Of a stretch of DNA of 64,000 nucleotides, positions 52,156 through 61,358 are shown in pieces. Position numbers and translations under genes: made by a program. Each line of letters begins with the position of its first letter. Position 1 is the stretch's first letter. Origin of the DNA: Benzoatithermus sp963720725 (GTDB taxonomy: Bacteria; Pseudomonadota; Alphaproteobacteria; Geminicoccales; Geminicoccaceae); assembly GCA_963720725.1 (NCBI GenBank), contig CAVRGN010000011.1, positions 345,564 through 409,563 of the forward strand, given 5' to 3'. A model generated the notes under the pieces. It had not been told where the DNA came from, did no database searches, and saw only the letters and a program-made list of their open reading frames with translations.

Positions 52156-53384
52156 TCCCCATTGCCAGACCCGCGGTGGGCGACGCCGAAGCGGACGCCG
52201 TCGCCCGCGTCATCCGCTCGGGATGGATCACGCAGGGCCCGGAGGTGGCCAGCCTCGAGCACGAGTTCGCCCAATTCGTCGGCGCGCGGCATGCCTGCGC
52301 GGTCAGCAACTGCACGACCGCCCTTCACCTTGCGCTTCTGGCACTCGGGGTCGGACCGGGCGACGAGGTCGTCACCGTCAGCCATTCCTTCATCGCCACC
52401 GCCAACGCGATCCGGCACTGCGGAGCCCGGCCGGTCTTCGTCGACATCCACCCCGACACATTCAACATGGATCCGGCCGCGCTGGCGGCTGCCATCTCGA
52501 GGCGCACGCGGGCGATCCTGTGCGTGCACCAGATGGGCATGCCCTGCGATTTGGACGCGATCCTCGCGGTCGCGCGACGTCATGCCCTGCCCGTGGTCGA
52601 GGATGCCGCCTGTGCCGCCGGCAGCGAGATCCGGCGCGAGGGGGAGTGGCAGCGAATCGGACGACCCCACGGCCACGTCGCCTGCTTCTCGTTCCATCCG
52701 CGCAAGGTGATGACGAGCGGCGAAGGTGGGATGCTCACCACCGGCGACCCCGTGCTCGACCGGCGGTTCAGGCTGCTGCGGCAGCACGGCATGACCATCG
52801 CGGACACCGTGCGCCACGCCTCACCGGTGGTCCTGCTCGAGTCCTATGAGGCGGTCGGCTACAATTGCCGCCTGACCGATCTCCAGGCGGCCATCGGTCG
52901 GGTGCAGCTGGCGCGGTTGCCGGCCATGGTCACGGAGCGGCGCGATCTCGCCGCCCGCTATCGCTCCCTGCTCGGGGCGGTGCCGGGGATTCGACCCCCG
53001 GCCGAGCCGGCCGACGCGCGCTCGAACTGGCAGAGCTACTGCGTGCGCCTGCCCGACGGCACGAACCAGGTCGCGGTCATGCAGGCGCTGCTCGAGCAAG
53101 GCATCGGCGCGCGCCGGGGCATCATGTGCGCCCATCGCGAGGCCGCCTACCAGGACCTGCCGTCGCCATCGCCGCCGCTGCACCATTCCGAGGCGGCGCA
53201 GGAGCGCTGCATCCTTCTACCACTCTACGCCGGCCTGACTGCGGAGCAGCAGGCGGAGGTGGTGGCGGCACTGCGCGCGGCCGTGGCGGCGCATTCGGCT
53301 TCGCCGGCCGAGTACGCGGAGGCGCCGGCCAGGATGCCGTGCCGCGACAGCAGTTCGGGAGACATGCGCCATGCTGCGCGTTGA
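52152..53384 (+). CDS. DegT/DnrJ/EryC1 aminotransferase, second copy
   Basis: 410-residue PLP-dependent sugar aminotransferase. PLP motif FSFHPRKVMTSGEGG (Lys near residue 187); VSNCTTALHLALLAL and EDAACAAGS conserved blocks. Resembles perosamine/viosamine-type synthases (GDP- or dTDP-4-keto-6-deoxy sugar) but the substrate cannot be told. The last about 25 residues are unconserved. It may supply the amine that the upstream formyltransferase modifies. No 4,6-dehydratase is visible in the window. Confidence 0.88.
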   Translation: MIPIARPAVGDAEADAVARVIRSGWITQGPEVASLEHEFAQFVGARHACAVSNCTTALHLALLALGVGPGDEVVTVSHSFIATANAIRHCGARPVFVDIHPDTFNMDPAALAAAISRRTRAILCVHQMGMPCDLDAILAVARRHALPVVEDAACAAGSEIRREGEWQRIGRPHGHVACFSFHPRKVMTSGEGGMLTTGDPVLDRRFRLLRQHGMTIADTVRHASPVVLLESYEAVGYNCRLTDLQAAIGRVQLARLPAMVTERRDLAARYRSLLGAVPGIRPPAEPADARSNWQSYCVRLPDGTNQVAVMQALLEQGIGARRGIMCAHREAAYQDLPSPSPPLHHSEAAQERCILLPLYAGLTAEQQAEVVAALRAAVAAHSASPAEYAEAPARMPCRDSSSGDMRHAAR

Positions 53385-54759
53385 GCGGAACCTGGACCAC
53401 TCCGGCCCGCTGCACGGCAAGCATCGGCTCGCCGGCAGTGCAGCGAGCGCCTGCGTCGCGGGTGGCGACCTGATCGCGCTGTTACTCGCCTTCCTGCTGA
53501 TGCAGCAGGTGCCGGAAGCCAGCTCCGGAACCATGCTCGCGCAAACGGTCGCCTGCTTCGCCGGCTTGCTGCTCGTGGGTCACTACGGAACGCACCGGGC
53601 ACTAGCCGCCGAGGTGAGGCAGATCCTGGCGGTCTCCGCAACGGTCCTGGCCGGGCTCCTGCTCCTGGATGCCGTGGCCGGCTGGCCGCAGCCCGGATCC
53701 GACGCCGTGCTGTTTGCGGTTTCCGCCCCCGCCCTGGTCGTCCTGGCCCGGCTGCTGGTCAAGGCCAGCCTCTACCATCTCGGCGCGTGGCGCGTTCCGG
53801 CCGTGCTGGTCGGATCGCCGGATCGCCGCGATGCGGTCCGTCCGCTCATTGCTCGCGACTGGTATGCCGGCTGTGCCGTCGAGACCGAGCTGGACCTCGC
53901 CTACGCGCTACCGGCGCTCGACGCCGTGCTGTTGCGCCCGTTTGCCGCCGACAGCCCCACGCACGTGATCATCGCCATCGCCTACGACGACTCGGCAGCG
54001 GCCGCGGCGCTCGTCGAACGACTCGATCATCATCCCGGGCTTTCCTACGATCTGATCCTGCCACCGTCGCGCCTTCGCCTGGCGCAGCTGTCGGTTCGAC
54101 GGATCTTCGGGCACGATGAGTTTCTGTTGTGCGTCGGGCGCAAGCACAGGCATGCCGCGGTCATCAAGCGTGTCTTGGACGTGGTGCTGGCATCCGTCCT
54201 CATCCTGGTGCTGGCCCCGATACTTCTCGTGGTGGCACTGCTGGTCAAAGCCGACGGAGGTCCCGCACTCTATGGCTCGGCCCGCCTGGGCCGACATGGC
54301 CGACCATTTCGGGCGCTGAAGTTCCGCAGCATGGTTCCGGACGCCGAGACGAAGCTGGCGAGAATGCTGGCGGATGATCCGGACCTGCGCGCCGAGTGGG
54401 AGCGCAAGTTCAAGCTCGTCGACGATCCGCGGATCACGCCGGTCGGCCGTTTCCTGCGCCGGACCAGCCTGGACGAGCTGCCGCAACTCTTCAACGTGCT
54501 CAAGGGTGAAATGAGCCTGGTCGGCCCGCGACCGATATTGCCGGAGGAACGCGCCAGCTACGGCAAATACTTCGCAAATTACTGCAAGGTGGCTCCTGGG
54601 ATAACAGGCGTCTGGCAGATTTTGGGCCGCGACAAGATACCCTATGAGCGTCGTGCTTCGCTGAATGATTGGTATTTGCGCAATATGTCAACCGGAGTTG
54701 ATTTTTTCATACTGTACAAGACGGCCATCGTGGTCTTTCGCCGACTGGGTGCATCGTGA
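53371..54759 (+). CDS. Polyprenyl-phosphate sugar-1-phosphate transferase
   Basis: 462-residue initiating glycosyltransferase (WbaP/CpsE-type) that puts the first sugar onto undecaprenyl phosphate at the inner membrane. Four N-terminal membrane segments (about 25-140), a Rossmann-like middle (about 145-260), one re-entrant segment (about 272-292, VVLASVLILVLAPILLVVALL), and the catalytic C-terminus with KFRSMV, DELPQLFNVLKGEMSLVGPRP and PGITGVWQ. Its presence marks the lipid-linked assembly step. The ATG overlaps the upstream gene by 14 bases. Confidence 0.92.
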   Translation: MLRVERNLDHSGPLHGKHRLAGSAASACVAGGDLIALLLAFLLMQQVPEASSGTMLAQTVACFAGLLLVGHYGTHRALAAEVRQILAVSATVLAGLLLLDAVAGWPQPGSDAVLFAVSAPALVVLARLLVKASLYHLGAWRVPAVLVGSPDRRDAVRPLIARDWYAGCAVETELDLAYALPALDAVLLRPFAADSPTHVIIAIAYDDSAAAAALVERLDHHPGLSYDLILPPSRLRLAQLSVRRIFGHDEFLLCVGRKHRHAAVIKRVLDVVLASVLILVLAPILLVVALLVKADGGPALYGSARLGRHGRPFRALKFRSMVPDAETKLARMLADDPDLRAEWERKFKLVDDPRITPVGRFLRRTSLDELPQLFNVLKGEMSLVGPRPILPEERASYGKYFANYCKVAPGITGVWQILGRDKIPYERRASLNDWYLRNMSTGVDFFILYKTAIVVFRRLGAS

Positions 54760-54767
54760 GGAATCCC

Positions 54768-55731
54768 ATGAAGAGCTACAGCTCGAAGCGAATCCTTGTC
54801 ACCGGCGGTGCCGGGTTCGTCGGTAGTTTCCTCTGCGAGCGGCTGGTCGCGCAGGGGAACGACGTACTGTGCGCGGACAATCTCTTCACCGGTACGCGCG
54901 CCAACATCGCGCATCTACTGAAGAATCCCCGCTTTGAATTCATGCGCCACGACATCACCTTCCCGCTCTACGTCGAGGTGGACGAGATCTACAATCTCGC
55001 CTGTCCTGCTTCGCCGATCCACTACCAGTTTGATCCGGTACAGACGACCAAGACGTCGGTGCTCGGCGCCATCAACATGCTCGGTCTGGCCAAGCGTCTT
55101 CGCGCCAAGATACTGCAGGCGAGCACCAGCGAGGTGTACGGTGATCCGAAGATACATCCGCAACGGGAGGACTACTGCGGGTACGTCAATCAGCTCGGCA
55201 GACGCGGTCTGCTACGACGAGGGCAAGCGCTGCGCCGAAACGCTGTTCTTCGACTATCACCGCCAGCACGGTCTGCGCATCAAGGTCGCACGGATCTTCA
55301 ACACCTATGGCCCGCGGATGCACCCTGAGGACGGGAGGGTCGTGTCGAACTTCATCGTCCAGGGTCTCGCCGGTCGCGACCTCACGGTCTACGGCGACGG
55401 CAGCCAGACCCGGTCGTTCTGCTTCGTCGAGGAGCTCGTCGACGGGCTGATCAGGCTGATGGACACCTCGGACGAGGTGACCGGTCCGATAAATCTCGGC
55501 AACCCCGTCGAGTTCACGATCCTGGAGCTCGCCAATCGGGTGATCAACCTGACCAATGCACGCTCCGGCATCGTGTTCAGGCCGCTGCCCGAAAACGACC
55601 CGGTTCAAAGGCGACCCGACATCGGGCTCGCCCGCGAGCTTCTCGAATGGGAGCCAGCGATAGCGCTAGATGACGGCCTGCAGCGCACGGTGCCCTATTT
55701 CGAGGACCTCTTGAGCGAGCGCGCGGCATGA
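54768..55731 (+). pseudogene. UDP-glucuronate decarboxylase-like gene with frameshift
   Basis: Extended SDR of the UDP-xylose synthase type (TGGAGFVGSFLCERL; NLACPASPIHYQ; ASTSEVYGDP). The first frame runs from 54768 (ATG, GAGG site) and stops at 55328; the family continues in the +1 frame (CYDEGKRCAETLFFDYHRQ, RIFNTYGPRMHPEDGRVVSNF, YGDGSQTRSF) to 55731. One extra base lies at about 55205-55212, just before the catalytic YDEGK motif, and the codons before it (REDYCGYVNQLGRRG) diverge from the family. Either a true mutation that inactivates the gene, a programmed shift, or a sequencing error. galE is coupled to the end of the second frame. Confidence 0.8.
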
Positions 55732-56723
55732 CGCCCACGGTGCTGGTCACCGGTGGCGCCGGCTATGTCGGCAGCCACGCCTGCAAGGCGCTGGCCGCCG
55801 CGGGGTTCGTGCCCGTCACCTACGACAACCTCTCGACCGGGCACCGCTGGGCGGTCCGCTGGGGCCCCTTCGAGCTCGGCGACGTCCGCGATCCCGCGCG
55901 GATCGAGGCGACCCTGCGGCGCCACCACGCGGTCGCGGTTCTGCATTTCGCCGCCGTGGCGTTGGTCGGCGAATCCATGCGCGACCCCGGACCGTACTAC
56001 GACATCAACGTCATGGGCACGCTGCGCGTGCTCGAGGCCTGCCGCGCCGCGCGGATAAACCTGCTGGTCCTCTCCAGCAGCTGCGCCACCTACGGCTTGC
56101 CCGAACGCCTGCCGATCACGGAAGGCGCCGGGCAACATCCGATCAGTCCCTACGGCATGAGCAAGCTCATGGCCGAGCGGATCGTAGCGGACTTCGGCCG
56201 CGCGCATGCGATCGCCCATGCGACCTTGCGCTACTTCAATGCGGCGGGCGCCGACCCGGCGGGCGAGATCGGCGAGGCACGCGAGGTCGAGACTCATCTG
56301 ATCCCACTCGCGCTCGACGCCGTGCGTGGGGTCCGGCCGCCGGTCACCGTCATGGGTACCGACTATCCGACCGCCGACGGCACCGCCGTCCGCGACTATG
56401 TCCACGTAGCGGACCTCGCGGATGCCCACGTGGCCGCGCTGCGGCGCCTGCTGGCGACCGAAGGCAGCATGGTCCTGAACCTCGGCGTCGGCCAAGGCCA
56501 CTCGGTGTTCGAGGTCCTGCGGACGGCCGAAGCGGTGACCGGACGATCGGTGCCCCATCGGCGCGCGCCCCGTCGCGAGGGCGACCCAGCCGAGCTCGTC
56601 GCCGACGCGAACCTGGCTCGCGCCACCCTCGGTCTGACCTTCGCGCGTTCCCGGTCGCTGCACGCCATCATTCGGGATGCTTGGCGCTGGCATGAAGGTC
56701 GCGGCCAGGCCCGCGTGGCATGA
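55728..56723 (+). CDS. galE: UDP-glucose 4-epimerase
   Basis: 331-residue SDR-type epimerase interconverting UDP-glucose and UDP-galactose (or the N-acetyl forms). TGGAGYVGSH (residues 8-17), catalytic Ser in SSSCATYG, Tyr/Lys in YGMSK, and DYVHVADLADAH near the end. Overlaps the upstream stop (ATGA). Supplies a sugar nucleotide for the EPS repeat unit. A paralogous epimerase is at 51154. Confidence 0.92.
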   Translation: MTPTVLVTGGAGYVGSHACKALAAAGFVPVTYDNLSTGHRWAVRWGPFELGDVRDPARIEATLRRHHAVAVLHFAAVALVGESMRDPGPYYDINVMGTLRVLEACRAARINLLVLSSSCATYGLPERLPITEGAGQHPISPYGMSKLMAERIVADFGRAHAIAHATLRYFNAAGADPAGEIGEAREVETHLIPLALDAVRGVRPPVTVMGTDYPTADGTAVRDYVHVADLADAHVAALRRLLATEGSMVLNLGVGQGHSVFEVLRTAEAVTGRSVPHRRAPRREGDPAELVADANLARATLGLTFARSRSLHAIIRDAWRWHEGRGQARVA

Positions 56724-58912
56724 GCGGTGCGCCTACCGTGCATGAAGCGGCACCCGCGAGCGAGCTCTCGGGAGGGTCGACCCATCCCGGCCTGGGTGAG
56801 CTGGTGCGGGTCCTGTGGCGGCACTGGTTCGTTCTGCTCGCCGCCGCGGTGGCATGCGCGGCGCTGGCCGTGGCGGTCGGTCAAGTCCTGCCGCAGCGCT
56901 ATGCCGCGCAGGGAATCTTGCGGATCGACACCAGGGAAGTGACCATCCCCGAGCTGCAGACCGTCCGTCCGAACGAGGCGGGCAGCCCGTGGGTGGCGCG
57001 CAGCGAGGCGGCGGTGCTGACCTCGCGCGAGCTGGTCGAGGCGGCGGTCCGGTCGCTGGGCCTCGAGGCCGACCCCGACTTCAACCCGGAACTGCGCCCC
57101 TCCCCGCTCGACCGACTGGCCGAACGATTCCCGCTCCTGGCCCGGCTTTGCGCCTCACTGGCGTCCGGTCCGGCCGATGGTCCGCCCCCGCCAGCGCCGG
57201 AGACCGTGACAGCCGAGGCGATCCAGCTCGATCTTCAGGCGGTCAGCGAAGAGCGCAGCTTCACCATCATGCTGCGTTATCTCGGCCGCGGCGCGGAATC
57301 CGCGGCTGACTTGGTCAATGCGATGCTCGACCAGTACATCGAGCAGGATGTCCGCGCCAAGCGCGAGGCCACGGCATCGGCCGGCGCCCAGCTCAAGGCG
57401 CGGATGGAGGCGCTGGGCGGGGAGCTGGAGGTGGCGCGGGCCGCCATCCGCGAGCTCGAGGCGCGGAGCGACCTTGTCCAGACTGGCGAGGGAACGATCA
57501 CCGCCCAGGAAGCGGCGGGCCTGGCGGAGGAACGGCTGAAGCGGGAGAGCAACCTCGCCGCGGTCGAGGCGGATCTGGCTCAGGTCGACGCGGGCCTCGG
57601 CGCCGGCGGTATGAACCTGCTCAACGAGCGCCTCGTCACGCCCCGCCTGAAGGCGATGTGGGAGGCCGAAGCCGAGCTGCAGCGGACCATGGCGCAGGAC
57701 GCCGTAAACTTCGGTCAGCGCCACCCCCGGATGGTGGCGCTCGAGAACGAGATCAAGCGCATCCGCGGCGAGATCGGTGCCGAGGTGCAGGCCGTGCGTG
57801 CCGGACTCGCCGAGCAGGCCCGGACCCTGCGCACCCAGACAGCGGCTCTGGGCGAGCGCCTGACGCAGATGCAGCAGGCGGCGGGGGTAACCGCCCGCGA
57901 TCGGTTGCAGCTCGCCCAGCTGCAGGAGAAGATCGCCGGCAAGCAGTCGCTGCATGACCGCTACCGCGCCGTCTATGAGCAGACCCTAGCCAACGATGCG
58001 GTGTTTCGGGCCGATGCCCGCGTGGTGTCGCGCGCCGTACCGGCTACCCGGCCCGCTGGGCCCTCGGCCCCGCTGCGGGCGGTCATCGGGGCGATGATCG
58101 GCGGACTGCTGGCGATCGCGTTCGTGGTGAGCCGAACCTGGCTCAGCGACCGAATCATGAGCCTGGACGATGCCGCGCGGTTGGCCAACGCGCCAGCGCT
58201 CGGCAGCGTGCCGGAAGTCGGCGGTTGGGCGCGTCGACATCGGCTGGCCGATCTCGACCGCATCGGCGCGCTGAGCCCGGCGTTCGAGACGGTCCGCGGC
58301 ATTCTCTATCGGATGCAGCTCGGCGACCGGCGCGCGCTCGGGCGCGTGATCATGGTGTCGTCGCCCGGCAAGGGCGACGGCAAGTCGTCCCTGGTTACCG
58401 CCTTGGTTCGGACCGGCGCCCATGACGGGCTCCGCTGCGTCGCCATCGACTGCGATTTCCATCGTGCGGCGCTGTCGGGACTGATCGGGCAACGTCCGGC
58501 CCGCTGGCTCGACGAATACGGCCAGGATGGGGCCAGGCTCGAGGACCTGATCGTCCCCGACAGCAGCGGCGCCGACTTCATCCTCGCCCGCCCGGTCGCG
58601 TGCTGCTCGCGCACCTTCATCGAGAGCCTTCGCCTCGATCTGCTGACCATGCAGCTGCGCGGCCACTATGATCTCGTCGTCATCGACACGCCGCCGCTCC
58701 TGAGCGTGGTCGATGCGCAGCTGCTGAGCCGGTTCGCGGATGCGGTGATCCTCGTCCTGCCCTGGCGGGCAATCAGCCGCCGTCTCGCGCGCGAGGCGAT
58801 CGAGCGGCTGCAATGGTTCGCCTGCCCTCTGGCCGGCGTCGTCCTCTCCCGGGCGCGCGGCAGGGCGCACGAGCGCTATGCCTATGCCGGCTACCCGGTG
58901 GTCGGAACCTGA
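56720..58912 (+). CDS. Wzc-type polysaccharide co-polymerase and tyrosine autokinase
   Basis: 730 residues in the inner membrane: Wzz domain with two membrane segments (about 34-55 and 450-475), a long periplasmic coiled coil (about 220-430), and a cytoplasmic BY-kinase domain with Walker A SSPGKGDGKSS (546-556), Walker A' CVAIDCDF (about 576-583) and Walker B LVVIDTPPLL (about 652-661). It regulates chain length and polymerisation. The C-terminal tyrosine cluster is short (YAYAGYP), and no Wzb-type phosphatase is in the window. Overlaps galE stop (ATGA). Confidence 0.9.
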   Translation: MSGAPTVHEAAPASELSGGSTHPGLGELVRVLWRHWFVLLAAAVACAALAVAVGQVLPQRYAAQGILRIDTREVTIPELQTVRPNEAGSPWVARSEAAVLTSRELVEAAVRSLGLEADPDFNPELRPSPLDRLAERFPLLARLCASLASGPADGPPPPAPETVTAEAIQLDLQAVSEERSFTIMLRYLGRGAESAADLVNAMLDQYIEQDVRAKREATASAGAQLKARMEALGGELEVARAAIRELEARSDLVQTGEGTITAQEAAGLAEERLKRESNLAAVEADLAQVDAGLGAGGMNLLNERLVTPRLKAMWEAEAELQRTMAQDAVNFGQRHPRMVALENEIKRIRGEIGAEVQAVRAGLAEQARTLRTQTAALGERLTQMQQAAGVTARDRLQLAQLQEKIAGKQSLHDRYRAVYEQTLANDAVFRADARVVSRAVPATRPAGPSAPLRAVIGAMIGGLLAIAFVVSRTWLSDRIMSLDDAARLANAPALGSVPEVGGWARRHRLADLDRIGALSPAFETVRGILYRMQLGDRRALGRVIMVSSPGKGDGKSSLVTALVRTGAHDGLRCVAIDCDFHRAALSGLIGQRPARWLDEYGQDGARLEDLIVPDSSGADFILARPVACCSRTFIESLRLDLLTMQLRGHYDLVVIDTPPLLSVVDAQLLSRFADAVILVLPWRAISRRLAREAIERLQWFACPLAGVVLSRARGRAHERYAYAGYPVVGT

Positions 58913-58915
58913 GCG

Positions 58916-60184
58916 GTGACGCCGATGCTGGCCGGGCCGCAGCCGCCAACCCTCGCCCACACCGCGGCCGCCGTGGCCTCCCTCGGCGAGGCGCGGCGTG
59001 CCGTCCTCGTGACGGTGCTGCTGTCCGTCACCGTGCTGCAGCGCTTCGCGCTACCGTTCGCGGGCAGCGTGGTGGGCTGGGGTCTCGTGCTGTGCTCTGC
59101 CGCCAGTGCCTGGGAACTCGTGACCGGAGTGATGCGGTTCGACCCAGCGCGGATCGCGATCTACGCCGTCGCCATGTCCTGTCTGCTGATCGCGATCCTG
59201 ACCAACCCGCACGGGTACTCCAAGCAGTCCTTTGCGATGCTGGCGGTAGCCTACCTCTTATTCAACCTCTACATGCCGATGACACGTACGGGCTACCTGC
59301 AGCTTCTCCGCATGGTGCAGACCGTGATCGGCTTCGTCGCGCTGAGCGGGCTGCTCCAGTTCGGGGTGCAGTTCCTGGCCGGCAGGGACTGGATGTTCCC
59401 GTTCGACCGCATCATGCCGGCTTCGTTCTTCATCCCGAACTTCAATCTGCGGATCCCGCTCGACGACGGCCTGACGATGCTTAAGAGCACTGGACTCTGG
59501 TTTCTCGAGCCGTCGCACTTTTCCCAGACCTTGGGCATGGGTCTCGTCATCGAGCTGCTGTACTTTCGCCGCCTGTGGCTGCTCGGGACGTTCGGGCTGG
59601 CCTACCTAGTCTCCTTCTCCGGCACGGGACTGGTGCTGCTGACCTGCGTCGCGCTGTTCGGCGCCGTGCAGACGCGCCGCTGGGAGATCCTGGCCGCCCT
59701 GTTCCTGCTGGCGATCATCGCTGTGCTGGCCCGTGACGTGCAGCCGTTCGCCTACTTCGCCGAGCGCACGGTTGAGTTCGCCAATCCCCTGGCCAGCGGC
59801 TCGATGCGGCTGCTCGCGCCCTATTGGTGGCTCAACGATGTCTTCTTCACCAGGTTGGACTATACGCTGTTCGGCTTCGGCCCCGGTAACATCGAGGCCG
59901 TGCTGGCGCGCATGGACTATGCGGTTCAGGACTCGTCGTGGCTCAAGCTGCTCGGCGAGTATGGCCTGGTAGGCGGCTTGCCGTTCCTGATCTTCTACAA
60001 CTATGTATTGTTCCGATATTCACCCGATCGGATAATTTCCTTCGCCTGCCTGATCCAATTCTGCTTGCTTGGCGGGTACCTGAACTCCTTTTACATCCAG
60101 TTCTTGCATCTGCTGCTGGTCGGCTGGCCGCGTCGGTCCGACCGGAATGCGCCCGCCTCGCGCGGCGAGCGAAGGGACACCTGA
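58916..60184 (+). CDS. Wzy-like polysaccharide polymerase / O-antigen ligase family protein
   Basis: 422-residue integral membrane protein with about ten hydrophobic segments and a large central loop (around 165-205, FPFDRIMPASFFIPNFNLRIP), as in Wzy/WaaL proteins. Contains a loop of the SS.LKLLGEYGLVGGL type near residue 340. Sequence is too variable to separate polymerase from ligase; polymerase fits the EPS operon. The start is GTG 58916, three bases after the kinase stop; ATG 58925 is an alternative. Confidence 0.72.
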   Translation: MTPMLAGPQPPTLAHTAAAVASLGEARRAVLVTVLLSVTVLQRFALPFAGSVVGWGLVLCSAASAWELVTGVMRFDPARIAIYAVAMSCLLIAILTNPHGYSKQSFAMLAVAYLLFNLYMPMTRTGYLQLLRMVQTVIGFVALSGLLQFGVQFLAGRDWMFPFDRIMPASFFIPNFNLRIPLDDGLTMLKSTGLWFLEPSHFSQTLGMGLVIELLYFRRLWLLGTFGLAYLVSFSGTGLVLLTCVALFGAVQTRRWEILAALFLLAIIAVLARDVQPFAYFAERTVEFANPLASGSMRLLAPYWWLNDVFFTRLDYTLFGFGPGNIEAVLARMDYAVQDSSWLKLLGEYGLVGGLPFLIFYNYVLFRYSPDRIISFACLIQFCLLGGYLNSFYIQFLHLLLVGWPRRSDRNAPASRGERRDT

Positions 60185-60185
60185 C

Positions 60186-61358
60186 ATGTCCGCAAGCCTC
60201 GTCCTCGGTATCCTCGCTGGCGTCCTGCTGCTCGCCGCCTTATGGCCGTTCGGGCCCTACCAGCTGTCGCTGGCGCTCGCGCGCCGGCTGGGCAAGTTCG
60301 CCCCCGTTGCGGCATCCGAGGTGGCGGCGCCGGAGACCTTCGCGATTTGCCTGTGCGCCTACAACGAGGCGACGGTGATCGAGCAGAAGATCGAGGATCT
60401 GCTGCGGCTGCGCGCGGCTGCCGGCGGCGAGGCGCAGATCCTGGTCTATGTGGACGCGGCCACGGACGGCACGGCCGAGATCGCGCGACGCTATGAACGG
60501 CAGATGGAGCTGATCGTGTCGGCGGAGCGCCGCGGCAAGACCCATGGGATGAATCTCCTGGTGCGCCGGACCCGCGCTTCGGTGGTCATGTTCACCGACG
60601 CCAACGTCCTGATCGATCCGCAGGCCATCGCCGTCCTGCGGCGATACTTCGCCGATCCGGCCGTCGGCTGCGTCTGCTCGGATCTCACCTATGTCAACGC
60701 GGGCTCGTCGGCGACGGCCGTGGTCGGCGCCCGCTACTGGCGCTTCAACGAGTGGACCAAGAGTCTCGAGACCGCGACGGGCTCGGTCATCGGCGCCGAC
60801 GGCTCCCTGTTCGCGATCCGGCGCCGGCTCCACGCGCCGGTGCCCAAGGGCCTGTTCGACGACCTCTACGTCTCGCTGTCGGTGCTGCTGCAGGGCTTTC
60901 GGGTCGTGCGGGCGCCGGAACTCAAGGCTTACGAAACCCATACCACGCAGCCCGGCGACGAGTTCCGGCGCAAGATTCGCATCGCCTGCGAATGCCTGCA
61001 CGTGCATCTGGCCTTGTGGCCGCGTCTGCGCGCGCTCGATGCCTGGACGCTCTACAAATATCTCGCCCACCGCTTCCTGCGCTGGGTCAGCGGCTATCTG
61101 CTCGGACTTGCGGCATTGTGCGCCCTCGCCGCGCTGGCCCTGGCAGCCGGGCCGATTCCGGTGGCGCTCGCCATGGCCGTAGCGATGGCGGCTTTCTGGC
61201 TCTGCTGCCGCCTTCGTCTCCCGCCGGCGCTGTTGGTCTGGAACGCGGCCTTGGCGTTCCTGGGCACCAGCATCGGGGTATGGCAGGCGTTTCGCGGCAG
61301 GCGGGCGGTCACCTGGGACGTTCCCGAGTCCGCTCGGCGCGCGGCGCTGTCGCGATGA
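60186..61358 (+). CDS. Glycosyltransferase family 2, membrane-bound
   Basis: 390-residue processive-type GT2: an N-terminal membrane segment (about 5-27), catalytic domain (about 55-280) with CAYNEATVIEQKI, DADVT-like MFTDANVLID (Asp pair) and a QXXRW-like RRKIRIACECLHV region, then C-terminal membrane segments (about 300-365). Family enzymes transfer one sugar from a nucleotide donor to the growing repeat. Start ATG one base after the previous stop. Confidence 0.85.
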   Translation: MSASLVLGILAGVLLLAALWPFGPYQLSLALARRLGKFAPVAASEVAAPETFAICLCAYNEATVIEQKIEDLLRLRAAAGGEAQILVYVDAATDGTAEIARRYERQMELIVSAERRGKTHGMNLLVRRTRASVVMFTDANVLIDPQAIAVLRRYFADPAVGCVCSDLTYVNAGSSATAVVGARYWRFNEWTKSLETATGSVIGADGSLFAIRRRLHAPVPKGLFDDLYVSLSVLLQGFRVVRAPELKAYETHTTQPGDEFRRKIRIACECLHVHLALWPRLRALDAWTLYKYLAHRFLRWVSGYLLGLAALCALAALALAAGPIPVALAMAVAMAAFWLCCRLRLPPALLVWNAALAFLGTSIGVWQAFRGRRAVTWDVPESARRAALSR

